Source: Allorhizobium ampelinum S4
GTDB lineage: Bacteria > Pseudomonadota > Alphaproteobacteria > Rhizobiales > Rhizobiaceae
Reading direction: 5' to 3'
NCBI RefSeq assembly: GCF_000016285.1
Contig: NC_011981.1
Coordinates: 496,001-560,000 of the forward strand
DNA: 64,000 nt
Made by a program: the position numbers and the translations under genes. This document shows, piece by piece, positions 7,466 through 16,529 of this stretch. A model generated the notes under the pieces. It searched no databases and was not told the DNA's origin. It saw only the letters and a program-made list of their open reading frames with translations. The first letter of the stretch is position 1. Every line of letters begins with the position of its first letter.

Positions 7466-9427
7466 ATGGACGACGTTCTGTCACCGACCGATTTCATTCA
7501 GGCAAGCCGTGTGCTGAAACTGTTGTCGCCCTTGGGTGAAGACCAGCTTTTGCCGGAGCGGATGACGGTGGATGAGGGCGTCAATCGTCTGTTCGAGATC
7601 ACTGTGTCGGTGCGCGCCAAGCGCGAGGCAGTGAAGCCGGAAGAACTGATCGGCAAGCTGGTCGATGTGTCCCTGGAAATCCGCCAGGGCGAACTGGATG
7701 GGGATGGCGTGCGCCGACCGTTCAATGGACTGGTGACAAACCTTTTCGAAGGCCCGCCAGTGACGCGTGGATTGCGGTCCTATACCCTGACTATCCGTCC
7801 GCAACTGTGGCTGCTGTCGCGCCGGTCCGATTGCCGGATCTGGCAGAATATGACCTCGATGCAGGTGATGGAAACGCTGTTTTCCGAGCATGGCATTCCA
7901 GCTGCCGCATCCGCCCCTCTGCACAAAACACCGCCATCGCGTGAGTTTTCTGTCCAGTGGAATGAAACGGACCTCGATTACCTGCTGCGCCGCTTCGAGC
8001 AGGACGGGTTGTTCTATTGGTTTGAACATGAAACCGGCGTTCACCGCCTGAAGGTCAGCGACAGCAAGGTGGCCTGGAGCAAGCCATCGGCTGCGGCAGA
8101 AGGTGTCGACAAAGTCAGATTAGCCCAGGGCTCGTCGGACCGCAACCATATCAACGAATGGATGCGGCAATTCTCCTATGTCCCCGGCCAGCGCGCCGGT
8201 GCGGACTGGAATTTTGAGACGCCGAGCACTGTGCCACTGAACGTCACGCCATCGCTGATCCAGATGCCGGGGGCCAAGCAGCGCGAGCTTTACGAATATC
8301 CGGCCCGCATCTCCGATATCAAAGAGGCCGAAGTGGCCGAGACGTTTCGAACGCAAGCAACGGAAGCCGATCATGAGCGGGTGACGGGCCAGTCCAATGT
8401 GCGCTTTCTGGAAGCCGGTCGCCGGTTCACGCCCTATGAGGAACCGCATCCGGAACACAAATACGAAGAGCATGTGATTACCCGAATTGTGCATCGGGTG
8501 GTGGACCGATCCTATGAGACGGCCAGCAATGAGATGGAATATGCCAACGCATTCGAGGCCATTCCCTCACGCGTTCCACTAACGCCGCACCGAGAGACCA
8601 AACGTCCGCGTATCGAGGGGACACAGGTGGCGATTGTCGCCGGACCGTCGGGCGAAGAAATCCACACCGACAAATACGGACGCATCAAGCTCTGGTATCC
8701 CTGGGATCGCAAGGCAAAAAAGGATGGCAGTGATACTTGCTGGGTGCGGGTTGCCCAGAACTGGGCGGGCGGCCAGTGGGGAGGACAGATCATCCCGCGC
8801 ATCGGAATGGAGGTGATGGTTGCCTTTATCGACGGCGATCCTGATCGACCGCTGGTGACTGGCGTCGTGCCAAACCCCAAAAACGCTGTGCCTTATGATC
8901 TGCCAACGAATAAGACGAAGAGCGTGTTTCGGACGAACACGCATAAGGGCAAAGGCTACAATGAACTGACCTTTGAGGACGAGAAAGACCGCGAGGAGGT
9001 CTATGTCCATGCGCAAAAGGACCAGAATATCAAGGTCGAGAACAATTATTCGAAGCGCATCAACACTAATAAGGTGGAGAGTGTAGGCCACAACAAAGCA
9101 ACTGAAGTAACAAACAATCATTATGAAGTTGTTGGCGGCGATATGGATATTAGAGTTGGGCCTTCAAACAAATGGAGCATTACGCCGCAGCAGGCCGATA
9201 CAATGGCCGCAGGCATCGGCCAAGCCACATACGCGTTTGGAGAAAAGGGCCAATCGCCGATCGGTGAGGGCAATCTCCATATTGTCGTTCAAAAAAACAA
9301 AAGTCAAAAAATTGGCGATACGCACACCGAAGATGTTGGTCGTCTGAAAATAATAGATGTGGGTGATGAATACAGTTTAAGGGCAGTTAATAACGTAGTG
9401 ATTGAAGCAGGAAAAAACTTGTCTTGA
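7466..9427 (+). CDS. vgrG: type VI secretion spike protein VgrG (TssI), frame ends early
   Basis: The 653-residue protein has the VgrG fold. The N-terminal gp27-like part contains FSVQWNETDLDYLLRRFEQD and LFYWFEHE. A central gp5-like OB segment (PSGEEIHTDKYGRIKLWYPWD, then WVRVAQNWAGGQWGGQIIPR) follows, then a beta-helix-like tail (NYSKRINTNKVESVG). VgrG trimers form the tip of the T6SS needle and carry effectors. I take the ATG at 7466 with GGAGAGG 6 nt upstream; a GTG at 7451 is upstream of that site. The frame stops at 9427 right after IEAGKNLS. The -1 frame continues with a typical VgrG tail to 9549, so the gene is frameshifted or uses programmed slippage. No structural tss genes are in the window, so this is an orphan cargo locus. 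Confidence 0.93.
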   Translation: MDDVLSPTDFIQASRVLKLLSPLGEDQLLPERMTVDEGVNRLFEITVSVRAKREAVKPEELIGKLVDVSLEIRQGELDGDGVRRPFNGLVTNLFEGPPVTRGLRSYTLTIRPQLWLLSRRSDCRIWQNMTSMQVMETLFSEHGIPAAASAPLHKTPPSREFSVQWNETDLDYLLRRFEQDGLFYWFEHETGVHRLKVSDSKVAWSKPSAAAEGVDKVRLAQGSSDRNHINEWMRQFSYVPGQRAGADWNFETPSTVPLNVTPSLIQMPGAKQRELYEYPARISDIKEAEVAETFRTQATEADHERVTGQSNVRFLEAGRRFTPYEEPHPEHKYEEHVITRIVHRVVDRSYETASNEMEYANAFEAIPSRVPLTPHRETKRPRIEGTQVAIVAGPSGEEIHTDKYGRIKLWYPWDRKAKKDGSDTCWVRVAQNWAGGQWGGQIIPRIGMEVMVAFIDGDPDRPLVTGVVPNPKNAVPYDLPTNKTKSVFRTNTHKGKGYNELTFEDEKDREEVYVHAQKDQNIKVENNYSKRINTNKVESVGHNKATEVTNNHYEVVGGDMDIRVGPSNKWSITPQQADTMAAGIGQATYAFGEKGQSPIGEGNLHIVVQKNKSQKIGDTHTEDVGRLKIIDVGDEYSLRAVNNVVIEAGKNLS

Positions 9428-9549
9428 ATTGCGGGAAGAGTCGGATTGTTCTTAATTCTGATGGAACAATTACGATCAGCGGAAAACGGATAATAGGCTC
9501 TGCTGACGATGTATTTGATATACTTGGTGATGTCGTAAAAATAAATTAG
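9412..9549 (+). other. VgrG C-terminal tail in the -1 frame after A AAA AAC
   Basis: At 9412-9418 the vgrG frame reads A AAA AAC, a slippery-type heptamer, and ends three codons later. Slipping back one base gives IEAGKKLVLNCGKSRIVL, then NSDGTITISGKRI, ending at the TAG at 9547-9549. That is what the end of a VgrG beta-helix should look like. Either one A was lost from the run (mutation or sequencing error) or -1 frameshifting makes two protein forms. Confidence 0.75.
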
Positions 9550-9591
9550 AGATCGGATTCAAGTTCGTCCAGGCAGAAAAGGGTACGAGTG

Positions 9592-10602
9592 ATGCGTTTT
9601 CTGCTCCGCCTAATTGGCTTTATTTTACTGTTGACAGCTCTTAGCTGCAGTGAAGAAAAAAAAGAAGATGTCTCCAGTAATTTCAGTCCAGAAGGTCGTG
9701 CGATAATGGAAAAGGAGAATTTATCCGACGAGCAAATATCTAATCTTAAACTCGTTGAAATCGACTATTCTAAAGCCCCTTCTGAAATGCGGGCGATCGC
9801 TTATAAAATTTTCCTAAGACAATCTTTAACGCAGCCAGATTTGAAGGCGCTTGGGGAAAACATCAACAAATCTTTCCCTGAACGAAAACCGAACGGTTTG
9901 TACCGGTATGGCCGTACGTTATTGGTTACAGCGGTTGAGAACCAAAATTTGGATGCTGTAAATGCTTTACTTGAGGCTGGCGCAGATCCCTACGTCTCGA
10001 CTGACCCCAACAATGAGTCGGAGCAGATTAGGAGTTGGAACTTTTTGTACTTAGCCATGAAGCAGGAAGGACAGAAGCTTCCAGACTCAGATTATTTCGA
10101 CAAAACATACGCCAACCAACTCCTACAACTTTATCTAAAGCACGGGGGTGATCCTAATTACAGATGGCCTGACGGACAGTCGTTATTAGAATTCACAGTT
10201 GGCGACAATTTTGAAGGGTTCAAGATCTTATTGCAAGCTGGCGCAGACCCTTGGAAGCGAGGCGAACAGGATACGCCTTTAGCCGTACAATGCGTCACGT
10301 TGATGAGAAAACCTAGCTGCATACAGTACCTTGCTGAGAACGGATATTACGACAAGACCCCTGAAAACTACATGTACGACATGATTGATGCAGCAACCAA
10401 CGAATTGGAGGCAGGTGCTCGTACAGATCCAGAAGAAGTCGGGCAGTCATATTCCGAATATGGTAGATATGCTGATGCTGTAAAGCTTCTCCTACAACGC
10501 TCTCATTACCCGCTTGGCGAAGGCAGCACGCTCTACCGATTGCTTTATGTAGAGAGTGGAACTTACCGGAAAAAACTGCAGGAGAAGCGAGATGGCAACT
10601 GA
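9592..10602 (+). CDS. ankyrin-repeat lipoprotein, probable effector immunity protein
   Basis: The 336-residue protein starts with a lipoprotein signal (MRFLLRLIGFILLLTALSC, lipobox LTAL-SC). It should sit on the periplasmic face of a membrane. Ankyrin-type repeats include LLVTAVENQNLDAVNALLE AGADP, then LLEFTVGDNFEGFKILLQ AGADP. I choose the ATG at 9592 (AAGGG about 8 nt upstream); a GTG directly before it is the alternative. It lies between vgrG and a lipase effector gene and overlaps the lipase start by 11 bp. Ankyrin and lipoprotein partners of T6SS lipases are known immunity types, so I infer that it protects the cell from the downstream lipase. Its codon use is more AT-rich than that of vgrG. 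Confidence 0.75.
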   Translation: MRFLLRLIGFILLLTALSCSEEKKEDVSSNFSPEGRAIMEKENLSDEQISNLKLVEIDYSKAPSEMRAIAYKIFLRQSLTQPDLKALGENINKSFPERKPNGLYRYGRTLLVTAVENQNLDAVNALLEAGADPYVSTDPNNESEQIRSWNFLYLAMKQEGQKLPDSDYFDKTYANQLLQLYLKHGGDPNYRWPDGQSLLEFTVGDNFEGFKILLQAGADPWKRGEQDTPLAVQCVTLMRKPSCIQYLAENGYYDKTPENYMYDMIDAATNELEAGARTDPEEVGQSYSEYGRYADAVKLLLQRSHYPLGEGSTLYRLLYVESGTYRKKLQEKRDGN

Positions 10603-11974
10603 CGACTTTAGCAGTGCCGGAACTGCTGAACTTGATCCAGCAGTCCAAAAGGCTGATCAGCGCCCATCAAACAACACAACAACTGTAAGCGGTGATACGA
10701 GCATGGACCGGTGTTTGCGTCGAGCTGCTTGGCTGATTTTTGATGTTTATGATCAGCAATATAGTCAGATGACAATCCAGACGCGGCCAATGCTTGCGGA
10801 CGTTCGTAAGAATTGGAGCAAGGTATTTGATAATCAGAACAAGAGGGCGGGTTATCGCGCAGTTTTATATCGACCAAACGGGAGTGATGGAGATCGTGCA
10901 ACCTTATGTCCTCCAGCCCTGATATTCCGGGGGTCTGACCTAAATAAAGAGGAACTCTCAGGCTTAGCAATTACGATAGAAATTGAATATCATTGGGATC
11001 TAGGCCTCCTGTCCGCTAACCCTGCGAATAAGCCGCCTCATCGTTTTGAATTTGTCTTTGCACCGAACCCCGATGTAGCGCAGTTGAAGCCGTCTGAGCT
11101 CGCTGGCGTTGGCTTTACCCCTACATCGATCGTCAAAAATGATGCAGGTAATATCACTTTACGGGCCATTTCACCTACGTGGATACAAATTCCGGTGACT
11201 GTCGCAGCACAATGGAACGCTTCAATTACGGTATGGACGAAAGACCAGGGAGATTGGGCAACGAATTTTCGGCAAGGCGTCGGTTTGAGAACTACTCAAT
11301 ATGATGACCTCACAGTCGCAGACGCGCGAAAAGCGGCACAAATTGCGATGAACGAATGGGGAGGCCGTTTAATGATAATCGGTCACTCGCTTGGCGGAGG
11401 GCTCGCCAGTCTTGCAGCCTGTGTGGCACAGAAAGAAAATCCAACCCTGAAACTCGCTGCTAGGACGTTCAACGCGGCCGGCCTGCATCCGGCGACGGCA
11501 GCTAGACAGAAAACGTCCTTAAGCGCTGCAACAGTCAGATCTTTTGCCGTCGAGGATGAGATACTGACGACATTGCAAAAGCGGTCATGCCCGATTCCCT
11601 TGATTACGCATATTCTTCGGTGGGCAGGAAAAACCATGCCAGAAGCTATAACGGGTCATGCTTTTGAGCGGCGTAGGCCCGGCATGGATGACTTATGGCC
11701 TGTTCAAGCGCAGGAATTTCCTATGCTGACTGAGGCCGAGCGAATAGCGGCGAGCTGCTCCACTCTGTCTGACTTTGTAAAACGATATGTGGAGACGATC
11801 TGGAGTGCACTTCCGCTTGGAACAGCTTGGAATTTATATAAATTAAAGGGAGAAAGTGAGGGAATAGCGAAACGCGCCGACAGATCAGTCGGGTTGCATC
11901 TTATGCCTGATGTTGTTCATACCTATCCTGACCGCTTTGAGCGCTATCTTCCGCCTGCCAAACCGGGGAAGTAG
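10592..11974 (+). CDS. T6SS lipase effector (lipase class 3-like)
   Basis: The 460-residue protein has an alpha/beta-hydrolase core with the nucleophile elbow IIGHSLGGGLASLAA (Ser266). Candidate acid and base residues lie downstream in SFAVEDEI and in PDVVHTYPDRF. There is no signal peptide, as expected for a protein delivered by a VgrG. Such lipases attack membrane phospholipids of competing cells. I start at the ATG at 10592 with GGAG 7 nt upstream; a longer frame from 10556 overlaps the lipoprotein more. It overlaps the lipoprotein gene end by 11 bp and is followed by a DUF2169 adaptor and a PAAR-like protein, the usual cargo order. The exact Tle family is not assigned. Confidence 0.8.
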   Translation: MATDDFSSAGTAELDPAVQKADQRPSNNTTTVSGDTSMDRCLRRAAWLIFDVYDQQYSQMTIQTRPMLADVRKNWSKVFDNQNKRAGYRAVLYRPNGSDGDRATLCPPALIFRGSDLNKEELSGLAITIEIEYHWDLGLLSANPANKPPHRFEFVFAPNPDVAQLKPSELAGVGFTPTSIVKNDAGNITLRAISPTWIQIPVTVAAQWNASITVWTKDQGDWATNFRQGVGLRTTQYDDLTVADARKAAQIAMNEWGGRLMIIGHSLGGGLASLAACVAQKENPTLKLAARTFNAAGLHPATAARQKTSLSAATVRSFAVEDEILTTLQKRSCPIPLITHILRWAGKTMPEAITGHAFERRRPGMDDLWPVQAQEFPMLTEAERIAASCSTLSDFVKRYVETIWSALPLGTAWNLYKLKGESEGIAKRADRSVGLHLMPDVVHTYPDRFERYLPPAKPGK

Positions 11975-11986
11975 TAATTCAACGTC

Positions 11987-13033
11987 ATGCATCTCAAAAC
12001 CAAACTCCCTTTCCAGCACCTCTATTTTCGCCATTGGGGCCGCGATGATCGCGAAATGGCTGTTCTGATCGTAAAGGCAGGATTGCGCATTCCATATGGC
12101 GGCATCGCGGAAGATCTGCTGTCTCCGCAGCCGGACCTTCTTCTCACCGATCTGTTTCACAGGGAGATCAATGACTCGCCGCTTCGCCAGGAAAGCGACC
12201 TAGCGCCCTTCAAGCCAAAGACAGATGTGACGTTCAATGCCGTTGCCTGCTCGCCGGAAGAGAAGGAAATCGATAGTTGGCCCGTGTCGATTGCTGTCGA
12301 TGGACGGTTGTCTCACAGCTTTCACGTTTTCGGGGAGCGGTTTTGGGAACCGCAGACCCGAGCGGCGAGGCGAAAGTGGAAACTCTCGTCGGTAAAGCCG
12401 ACGACGTCCATACCTTTGACCTATGAACGAGCTTATGGTGGCGTCGCACCGATATCGTACGAAGAGCATACTACGCACGCTTATAATCCTATAGGACGCG
12501 GCCTGATCTCCGATTATCTACTGGAGATGAACCGGGAGGTTGCCGCCCCGCAGATTGCGCTTGTCGGCGAATTTGCCGCTGAGCGCCCAACTGAATCTAT
12601 GACGGTCTGCGGTTGTGGGCCAATTCAAAAATCCTGGCTGCCGCGGCTATCTCTCGCCGGCACATTCGATGATGCCTGGGTTCGAGAGCGCCATCCGCGC
12701 ATGCCTCTCGATTATGATTTCGCCTATTGGAATGCAGCACCGCTGCCGATGCAGGCAGCCCCTTATCTGATTGGCGATGAAACCATCAGGCTCACAGGGT
12801 TTCGGCACGATCCAAGGCCTTATGTGTTTCGGCTGCCGGGAATGGCACTTGGCATCAAGATTAGACGCGAAGGCCTTCAGGATATTACCGAGCACATGTT
12901 GAATCTGGATACGGTTCACTGCGATATCGCTGACGGCGTGCAGGAACGACATACCCTTAGTATGACCTGGCGTCTGACATTGGCTGAACCGGATGACATT
13001 AGGGAAATTGAAATGTTCGCACGACGGCCATAG
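11987..13033 (+). CDS. DUF2169 T6SS effector adaptor/chaperone
   Basis: The 348-residue protein matches the DUF2169 pattern: an N-terminal PFQHLYFRHWGRDDREMAVLIVKAG, then LTYERAYGGV in the middle and YNPIGRG shortly after. DUF2169 proteins are encoded beside T6SS cargo and help load effectors onto VgrG or PAAR tips. No signal peptide or membrane helix is seen. It begins 12 bp after the lipase stop. Its base composition returns to that of vgrG, unlike the more AT-rich lipoprotein and lipase genes between them. That contrast suggests the effector/immunity pair was swapped into an older delivery frame. Confidence 0.85.
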   Translation: MHLKTKLPFQHLYFRHWGRDDREMAVLIVKAGLRIPYGGIAEDLLSPQPDLLLTDLFHREINDSPLRQESDLAPFKPKTDVTFNAVACSPEEKEIDSWPVSIAVDGRLSHSFHVFGERFWEPQTRAARRKWKLSSVKPTTSIPLTYERAYGGVAPISYEEHTTHAYNPIGRGLISDYLLEMNREVAAPQIALVGEFAAERPTESMTVCGCGPIQKSWLPRLSLAGTFDDAWVRERHPRMPLDYDFAYWNAAPLPMQAAPYLIGDETIRLTGFRHDPRPYVFRLPGMALGIKIRREGLQDITEHMLNLDTVHCDIADGVQERHTLSMTWRLTLAEPDDIREIEMFARRP

Positions 13034-13108
13034 CCGTTCCCGAAAAATCGTGGCGACAATTGCTCGTCAGCAAATATTTGAACACAAAAGATCGGAGGAG
13101 TAGCGACC

Positions 13109-13534
13109 ATGAGCCACAGTGCTGCCCGTTACACGGATAAAAATAACGCGATTGTCTGCCTTTCTCCAGATGTGTGCCTGACGCCGCGCGGGTCAAAGGA
13201 TGTGGCGGTTCCTTACATGATCCTATCGAAGCTGGAAGCGAGCGAGCGGACTGTCAAGAATGTCTCTTTCGGCGGCGATGAAGCCTTTACGATGAACAGC
13301 AGAACCTCAACAGTCACAGGGAACGAGGCCGGAACAAGCGGCGGTGTTCAATCCGGCGTCAATACCGGTTGGTGCCGGCCGCAATCGAACAAAACAAGCT
13401 TTTTCGTCAACGGACATCAAGTGATTCAAGACAATTGTCTTCATGAGATGAACTGTTCGGGGCCGGATGGATCGTCAAATACCCTGGGTAAGCTGATGTT
13501 TGTTGATACGGACGGTCGTGGGAGAGATGGCTGA
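13109..13534 (+). CDS. DUF4150 PAAR-like T6SS tip protein
   Basis: The 141-residue protein opens with SHSAARYTDKNNAIVCLSPD and continues VCLTPRGSKDVAVPYMIL, the signature of the DUF4150/PAAR-like family that caps VgrG spikes. TSGGVQSGVNTGWCRPQSNK and VNGHQVIQDNCLHEMNCSG fit its conserved cysteine-bearing second half. The ATG at 13109 has GGAGGAG about 9 nt upstream. It is the last clear gene of the T6SS cargo module. It carries no C-terminal toxin extension, which agrees with the lipase being a separate protein. Confidence 0.85.
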   Translation: MSHSAARYTDKNNAIVCLSPDVCLTPRGSKDVAVPYMILSKLEASERTVKNVSFGGDEAFTMNSRTSTVTGNEAGTSGGVQSGVNTGWCRPQSNKTSFFVNGHQVIQDNCLHEMNCSGPDGSSNTLGKLMFVDTDGRGRDG

Positions 13535-13574
13535 TACGAAGGCCCTGTCGAAAGTAACCATCTCAACTTAAGCG

Positions 13575-14468
13575 ATTAATGCTGACACCTACGCGCTGTT
13601 TCGTGAGGAGCATAACGAGAACCACGGTGGCGGCTGGTGGGTGGATTTGAGGCGACGCGGCATCCGGGTCGTGCGGCTGTTCAAGGACAATATTTACGGA
13701 TCGCCGCAGGCAAGCTTCGATCACGCGAAAGCCTATCGCGATGCGGTCATGTCTGTTTTGCCGCCTGCCACCAATCATGAGCAGGCAGTTCTGCTCCGCA
13801 AGAATAACAAGAGTGGCATCTCAGGTGTGCGCCACGTCGAACTGGCAGAGGACGAAGCTTGGGAAGCATCTCTCCTTAACCGCACAGAGCACAAACGCGA
13901 GAAGTTCTCCGTACGCGAATATGGTGAGGAGCAAGCGAAAGCCATGGCAATCGCACAGCGCCGAAAATGGCTGGAGGAATTACCGGTCAAACACCTGGCT
14001 TATGCCGAACACTCGGAAGAGATGACCCGGCAGCATTTCGGTGAACCGGTCATTTGCTCAGTTGCCTATGCCACTGGAGCGTCATCGCGGCATGCGGGCA
14101 AATCCTTTGGCAAGTATCGGTCCGGTGGGACGACCGGTCGGCGAACCGCCTGCCTGCTCAAGCGTCAACTCATAAAGCTGATCGTTGCGCGGCTTCGGCA
14201 GCGTCGGCCCATGGAGACGGGCGGAACGCACGCCTTCCAGCAGGCCGAGAGGGACCGGCCCGACATCGCGAGAGGGCAGGGTCCAGACCTGGATCGTCTT
14301 GTCACGCGGAACGACGAAATCCGCCAGAAGCCGCACGGAGGTCTGGTCATTGCCGAAATCCTCGACAACCGCCTGAACCTCTCCCGCCTCGTTGACGAGG
14401 ACGGCGACGACGAGTGGCTCCACCGCTCTGGTCAGGCTGTAGACGAGGCCGACGACGAGCAGGAGTGA
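13575..14468 (+). pseudogene. AP2/ERF-like domain ORF without ATG and with overrun C-terminus
   Basis: The open frame from 13572 reads INADTYALFREEHNE, then GGWWVDLRRRGIRVVRLFKD, then LLRKNNKSGISGVRHVE and FSVREYGEEQAKAMAIAQRR. This resembles phage/rhizobial AP2-domain proteins, which bind DNA. No ATG lies in frame before the conserved part; candidates are ATT at 13575 or GTG at 13641, the latter inside the family region. The frame continues to 14468, but from about 14080 it runs opposite the anti-sigma gene and loses family character. I infer a gene that lost both its start and its natural end. Confidence 0.5.
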
Positions 14469-14786
14469 GGCGGCAAGCGACGTGAGTGCAGCCAACTTCC
14501 AGCGGCGAGAGCCATTATCGTTTGCGATATGTGTGTTTGGTTTGGCGGGACGGTTGTCCTGAACTGGCAGGGAAGCCTCGATACGCTTCCAGAGATCCTC
14601 GCTGACGGGTCGCGGAGCCATACTCGTATCGAGCGGCAGGAAACGATCTCGACTGGCAGCAATGGCAGCCTTGAGTTCAGGATCACGTTCCATGGCATTC
14701 TCGATTTCTTCCGCCTGCGTTGGCTCGAGCAATCCCAGCACATATTCGTCGGCGAGATGCGCTATGTCTTTGCGGTCATAGCTCAT
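14082..14786 (-). CDS. anti-sigma factor (RskA/ChrR-like, membrane)
   Basis: The 234-residue protein has an N-terminal zinc-less anti-sigma domain (IAHLADEYVLGLLEPTQAEEIENAM), one membrane helix (LAALTSLAASLLLVVGLVYSL) and an outside domain ending in RPTGPILAKGFARM. That is the RskA-type layout. It should hold the neighbouring ECF sigma factor inactive at the membrane. The ATG at 14786 overlaps the sigma-factor stop (ATGA), so the pair is translationally coupled. A longer start at 14828 would lie inside the sigma gene and is unlikely. Its 3' end is opposite the AP2-like ORF. Confidence 0.85.
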   Translation of the reverse strand: MSYDRKDIAHLADEYVLGLLEPTQAEEIENAMERDPELKAAIAASRDRFLPLDTSMAPRPVSEDLWKRIEASLPVQDNRPAKPNTHIANDNGSRRWKLAALTSLAASLLLVVGLVYSLTRAVEPLVVAVLVNEAGEVQAVVEDFGNDQTSVRLLADFVVPRDKTIQVWTLPSRDVGPVPLGLLEGVRSARLHGPTLPKPRNDQLYELTLEQAGGSPTGRPTGPILAKGFARMPR

Positions 14787-15328
14787 GCCATGCACTCCCG
14801 CAGCGCCAGAAGCCCGCGCCTGATCCACGACTTGGTGGTGCCGAGCGGAATGCGCAGCCTGCCTGCAATTTCGCCATGGGAATAACCGCCAACATAGGCC
14901 ATGAGAATTCCCTGCCGCTTTGTATCTTCTAGCGCACCGAGACAGTCATAGAGACGGGAATTGCGATCCAGGCGGTGCCATGCTGCCATGATTTCATCCG
15001 TCTGCTGATCGCCCTGAAGTGTTTCAACCTCCTCGACGGAGTGTTCCCGCTTGCCATCACGCAACAGGTTGAGCGCCCGGTTTCGAACGATGGCATAGAT
15101 CCAGCCGCGCGCCGACCCGCTATCAGAACGGTACTGGTAGGCATGCGTCCATATACGGATGAAGGAGTCCTGCACGACCTCTTCAGCAAGCTCGCGACGT
15201 CTGACGATGCGCTGGGCAACCGCGATGAGCTTACCCGCCTCCTGATCAAAGATGTGTCGCAATGCCAGGCGGTCGCCCTTTGCGCAGCCATCAAGCGCCT
15301 CATCGAGATTAACCGGCCTGGAGCCCAT
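14783..15328 (-). CDS. ECF-type RNA polymerase sigma factor
   Basis: The 181-residue protein has region 2 (LRHIFDQEAGKLIAVAQRI, then EEVVQDSFIRIWTHA and GWIYAIVRNRALNLLRD) and region 4 (ILMAYVGGYSHGEIAGRL, then PLGTTKSWIRRGL). This is the sigma-70 ECF layout. The frame also has an ATG at 15343, but AAGGAG abuts that ATG, so an internal start (TTG at 15337, GTG or ATG at 15328) is more likely. It is coupled to the anti-sigma gene and divergent from a DUF4394 gene. From memory, this trio is common in alpha-proteobacteria. I could not assign a convincing sigma-specific promoter. Confidence 0.9.
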   Translation of the reverse strand: MGSRPVNLDEALDGCAKGDRLALRHIFDQEAGKLIAVAQRIVRRRELAEEVVQDSFIRIWTHAYQYRSDSGSARGWIYAIVRNRALNLLRDGKREHSVEEVETLQGDQQTDEIMAAWHRLDRNSRLYDCLGALEDTKRQGILMAYVGGYSHGEIAGRLRIPLGTTKSWIRRGLLALRECMA

Positions 15329-15532
15329 CACTGTCAAAACCATCTCCTTAGATCAGTGCGCAAACCGCCTGCCTTTTGCAAACTATACCCGCCGCGAGCG
15401 CGGAATAGATGCAGTCATCAAAAATATTTTCGAGCGCTGCATCCAAACGCGTCGTCTGTTGTGTCTTCAAGATGGAAGGTCGTGAGCCAGACGGCGGAAC
15501 CTTCTTCGATTTTGAACGCACGGGAGAAAAAC

Positions 15533-16321
15533 ATGCAGACCATTCGTTTTACTTTAGCAGCCTCCATATCCGTCATTGCCACGGCAACATCGGCCTTTGC
15601 GGCACCCGTTCTGGCATTGAGCGGCGACAAGACACTCGTGATTTTCGATACGGAAAAGCCTTCCGTGACAAAGACGATGGATGTTACGGGCGTCGATAAG
15701 CTCGTCGGCATCGATTATCGCTCCGGCAACAAGACGGTCATTGGCGTTACGCCGGACCACCGTATTGTCAGCATCAACCTGGAGACGGGCGCTGCAAGCG
15801 AAGTGGCGAAGATGGACAAGATGCTGACCATGACTGACGCGCCTGTCGTGGTCGATTTCAACCCGATGGCAGACCGCCTGCGCTTCATGACCGGCACCAC
15901 CAACCACCGCGTTCACCCCGATACGGGTGCCGTGACGGTTGACGGCGTGCTCGCTTTCGAAGAGGGCGATATGCATAAGGGCGAGACCCCGAACATTGTA
16001 GCCGCCGCCTATACCAATTCCATCGGCAAGCCGGAAAAGACTGCGATGTACAATATCGACGCCACTATCGGAGCGTTGATCCAGCAGACAAAGCCGAATG
16101 ACGGCACACTGAAAGCCATCGGCAAGCTTGGCCTGAAAGACAAGCCCGCGACCTATGCCTTCGACATTCAAGGAATGGAGGGCGGCAAGAACGCGGCCTA
16201 TCTGGTGGCAAGTAAGATGCTTTACACCGTCAATCTCGAAACGGGCGCAGCGACCGAAGTCGGCGCGATCTCTGGTCTGGAAAATGAGGTGCGGGACATC
16301 GCAGTCCTGCCGGCGACCTGA
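15533..16321 (+). CDS. exported DUF4394 protein
   Basis: The 262-residue protein has a signal peptide (MQTIRFTLAASISVIATATS AFA) and then repeated beta-propeller-like segments with LETGAASEV and LETGAATEV near each end. It matches DUF4394, which is often annotated with SdrD-like or osmotic-stress context and has no proven function. The ATG at 15533 has GGGAG upstream. It is divergent from the ECF sigma gene and probably belongs to its regulon. A stem-loop at 16329 follows the stop. Confidence 0.8.
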   Translation: MQTIRFTLAASISVIATATSAFAAPVLALSGDKTLVIFDTEKPSVTKTMDVTGVDKLVGIDYRSGNKTVIGVTPDHRIVSINLETGAASEVAKMDKMLTMTDAPVVVDFNPMADRLRFMTGTTNHRVHPDTGAVTVDGVLAFEEGDMHKGETPNIVAAAYTNSIGKPEKTAMYNIDATIGALIQQTKPNDGTLKAIGKLGLKDKPATYAFDIQGMEGGKNAAYLVASKMLYTVNLETGAATEVGAISGLENEVRDIAVLPAT

Positions 16322-16328
16322 TACTGAA

Positions 16329-16359
16329 GAGCAAGGCGGGCGATGAGCCTGCCTTGCTC
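16329..16359 (+). terminator. stem-loop after DUF4394 gene
   Basis: GAGCAAGGC at 16329-16337 pairs with GCCTTGCTC at 16351-16359, with an extra GGC/GCC pair inside. It is followed by GTCTTGT, a weak T-tract. It lies 8 bp past the stop of the DUF4394 gene. Confidence 0.65.
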
Positions 16360-16529
16360 GTCTTGTGACGCGGCGTCGGAGGGGGACCCCTGCGATCGGT
16401 TCCGTAAGGCTCTGATTAATTGAGATGAAATGGAGAGGTGCGGTGCAGACTTTAACAGAGAACAGTTCGCATCACGTTACATCGGGATTATCTGAAATTG
16501 GATCAAAATTCCCTATTGAATTATGTTCC

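Noticed and set aside
15344..15532. ECF sigma-dependent promoter between the sigma and DUF4394 genes
   Set aside because: No -35/-10 pair with correct spacing could be recognised; naming one would be a guess.
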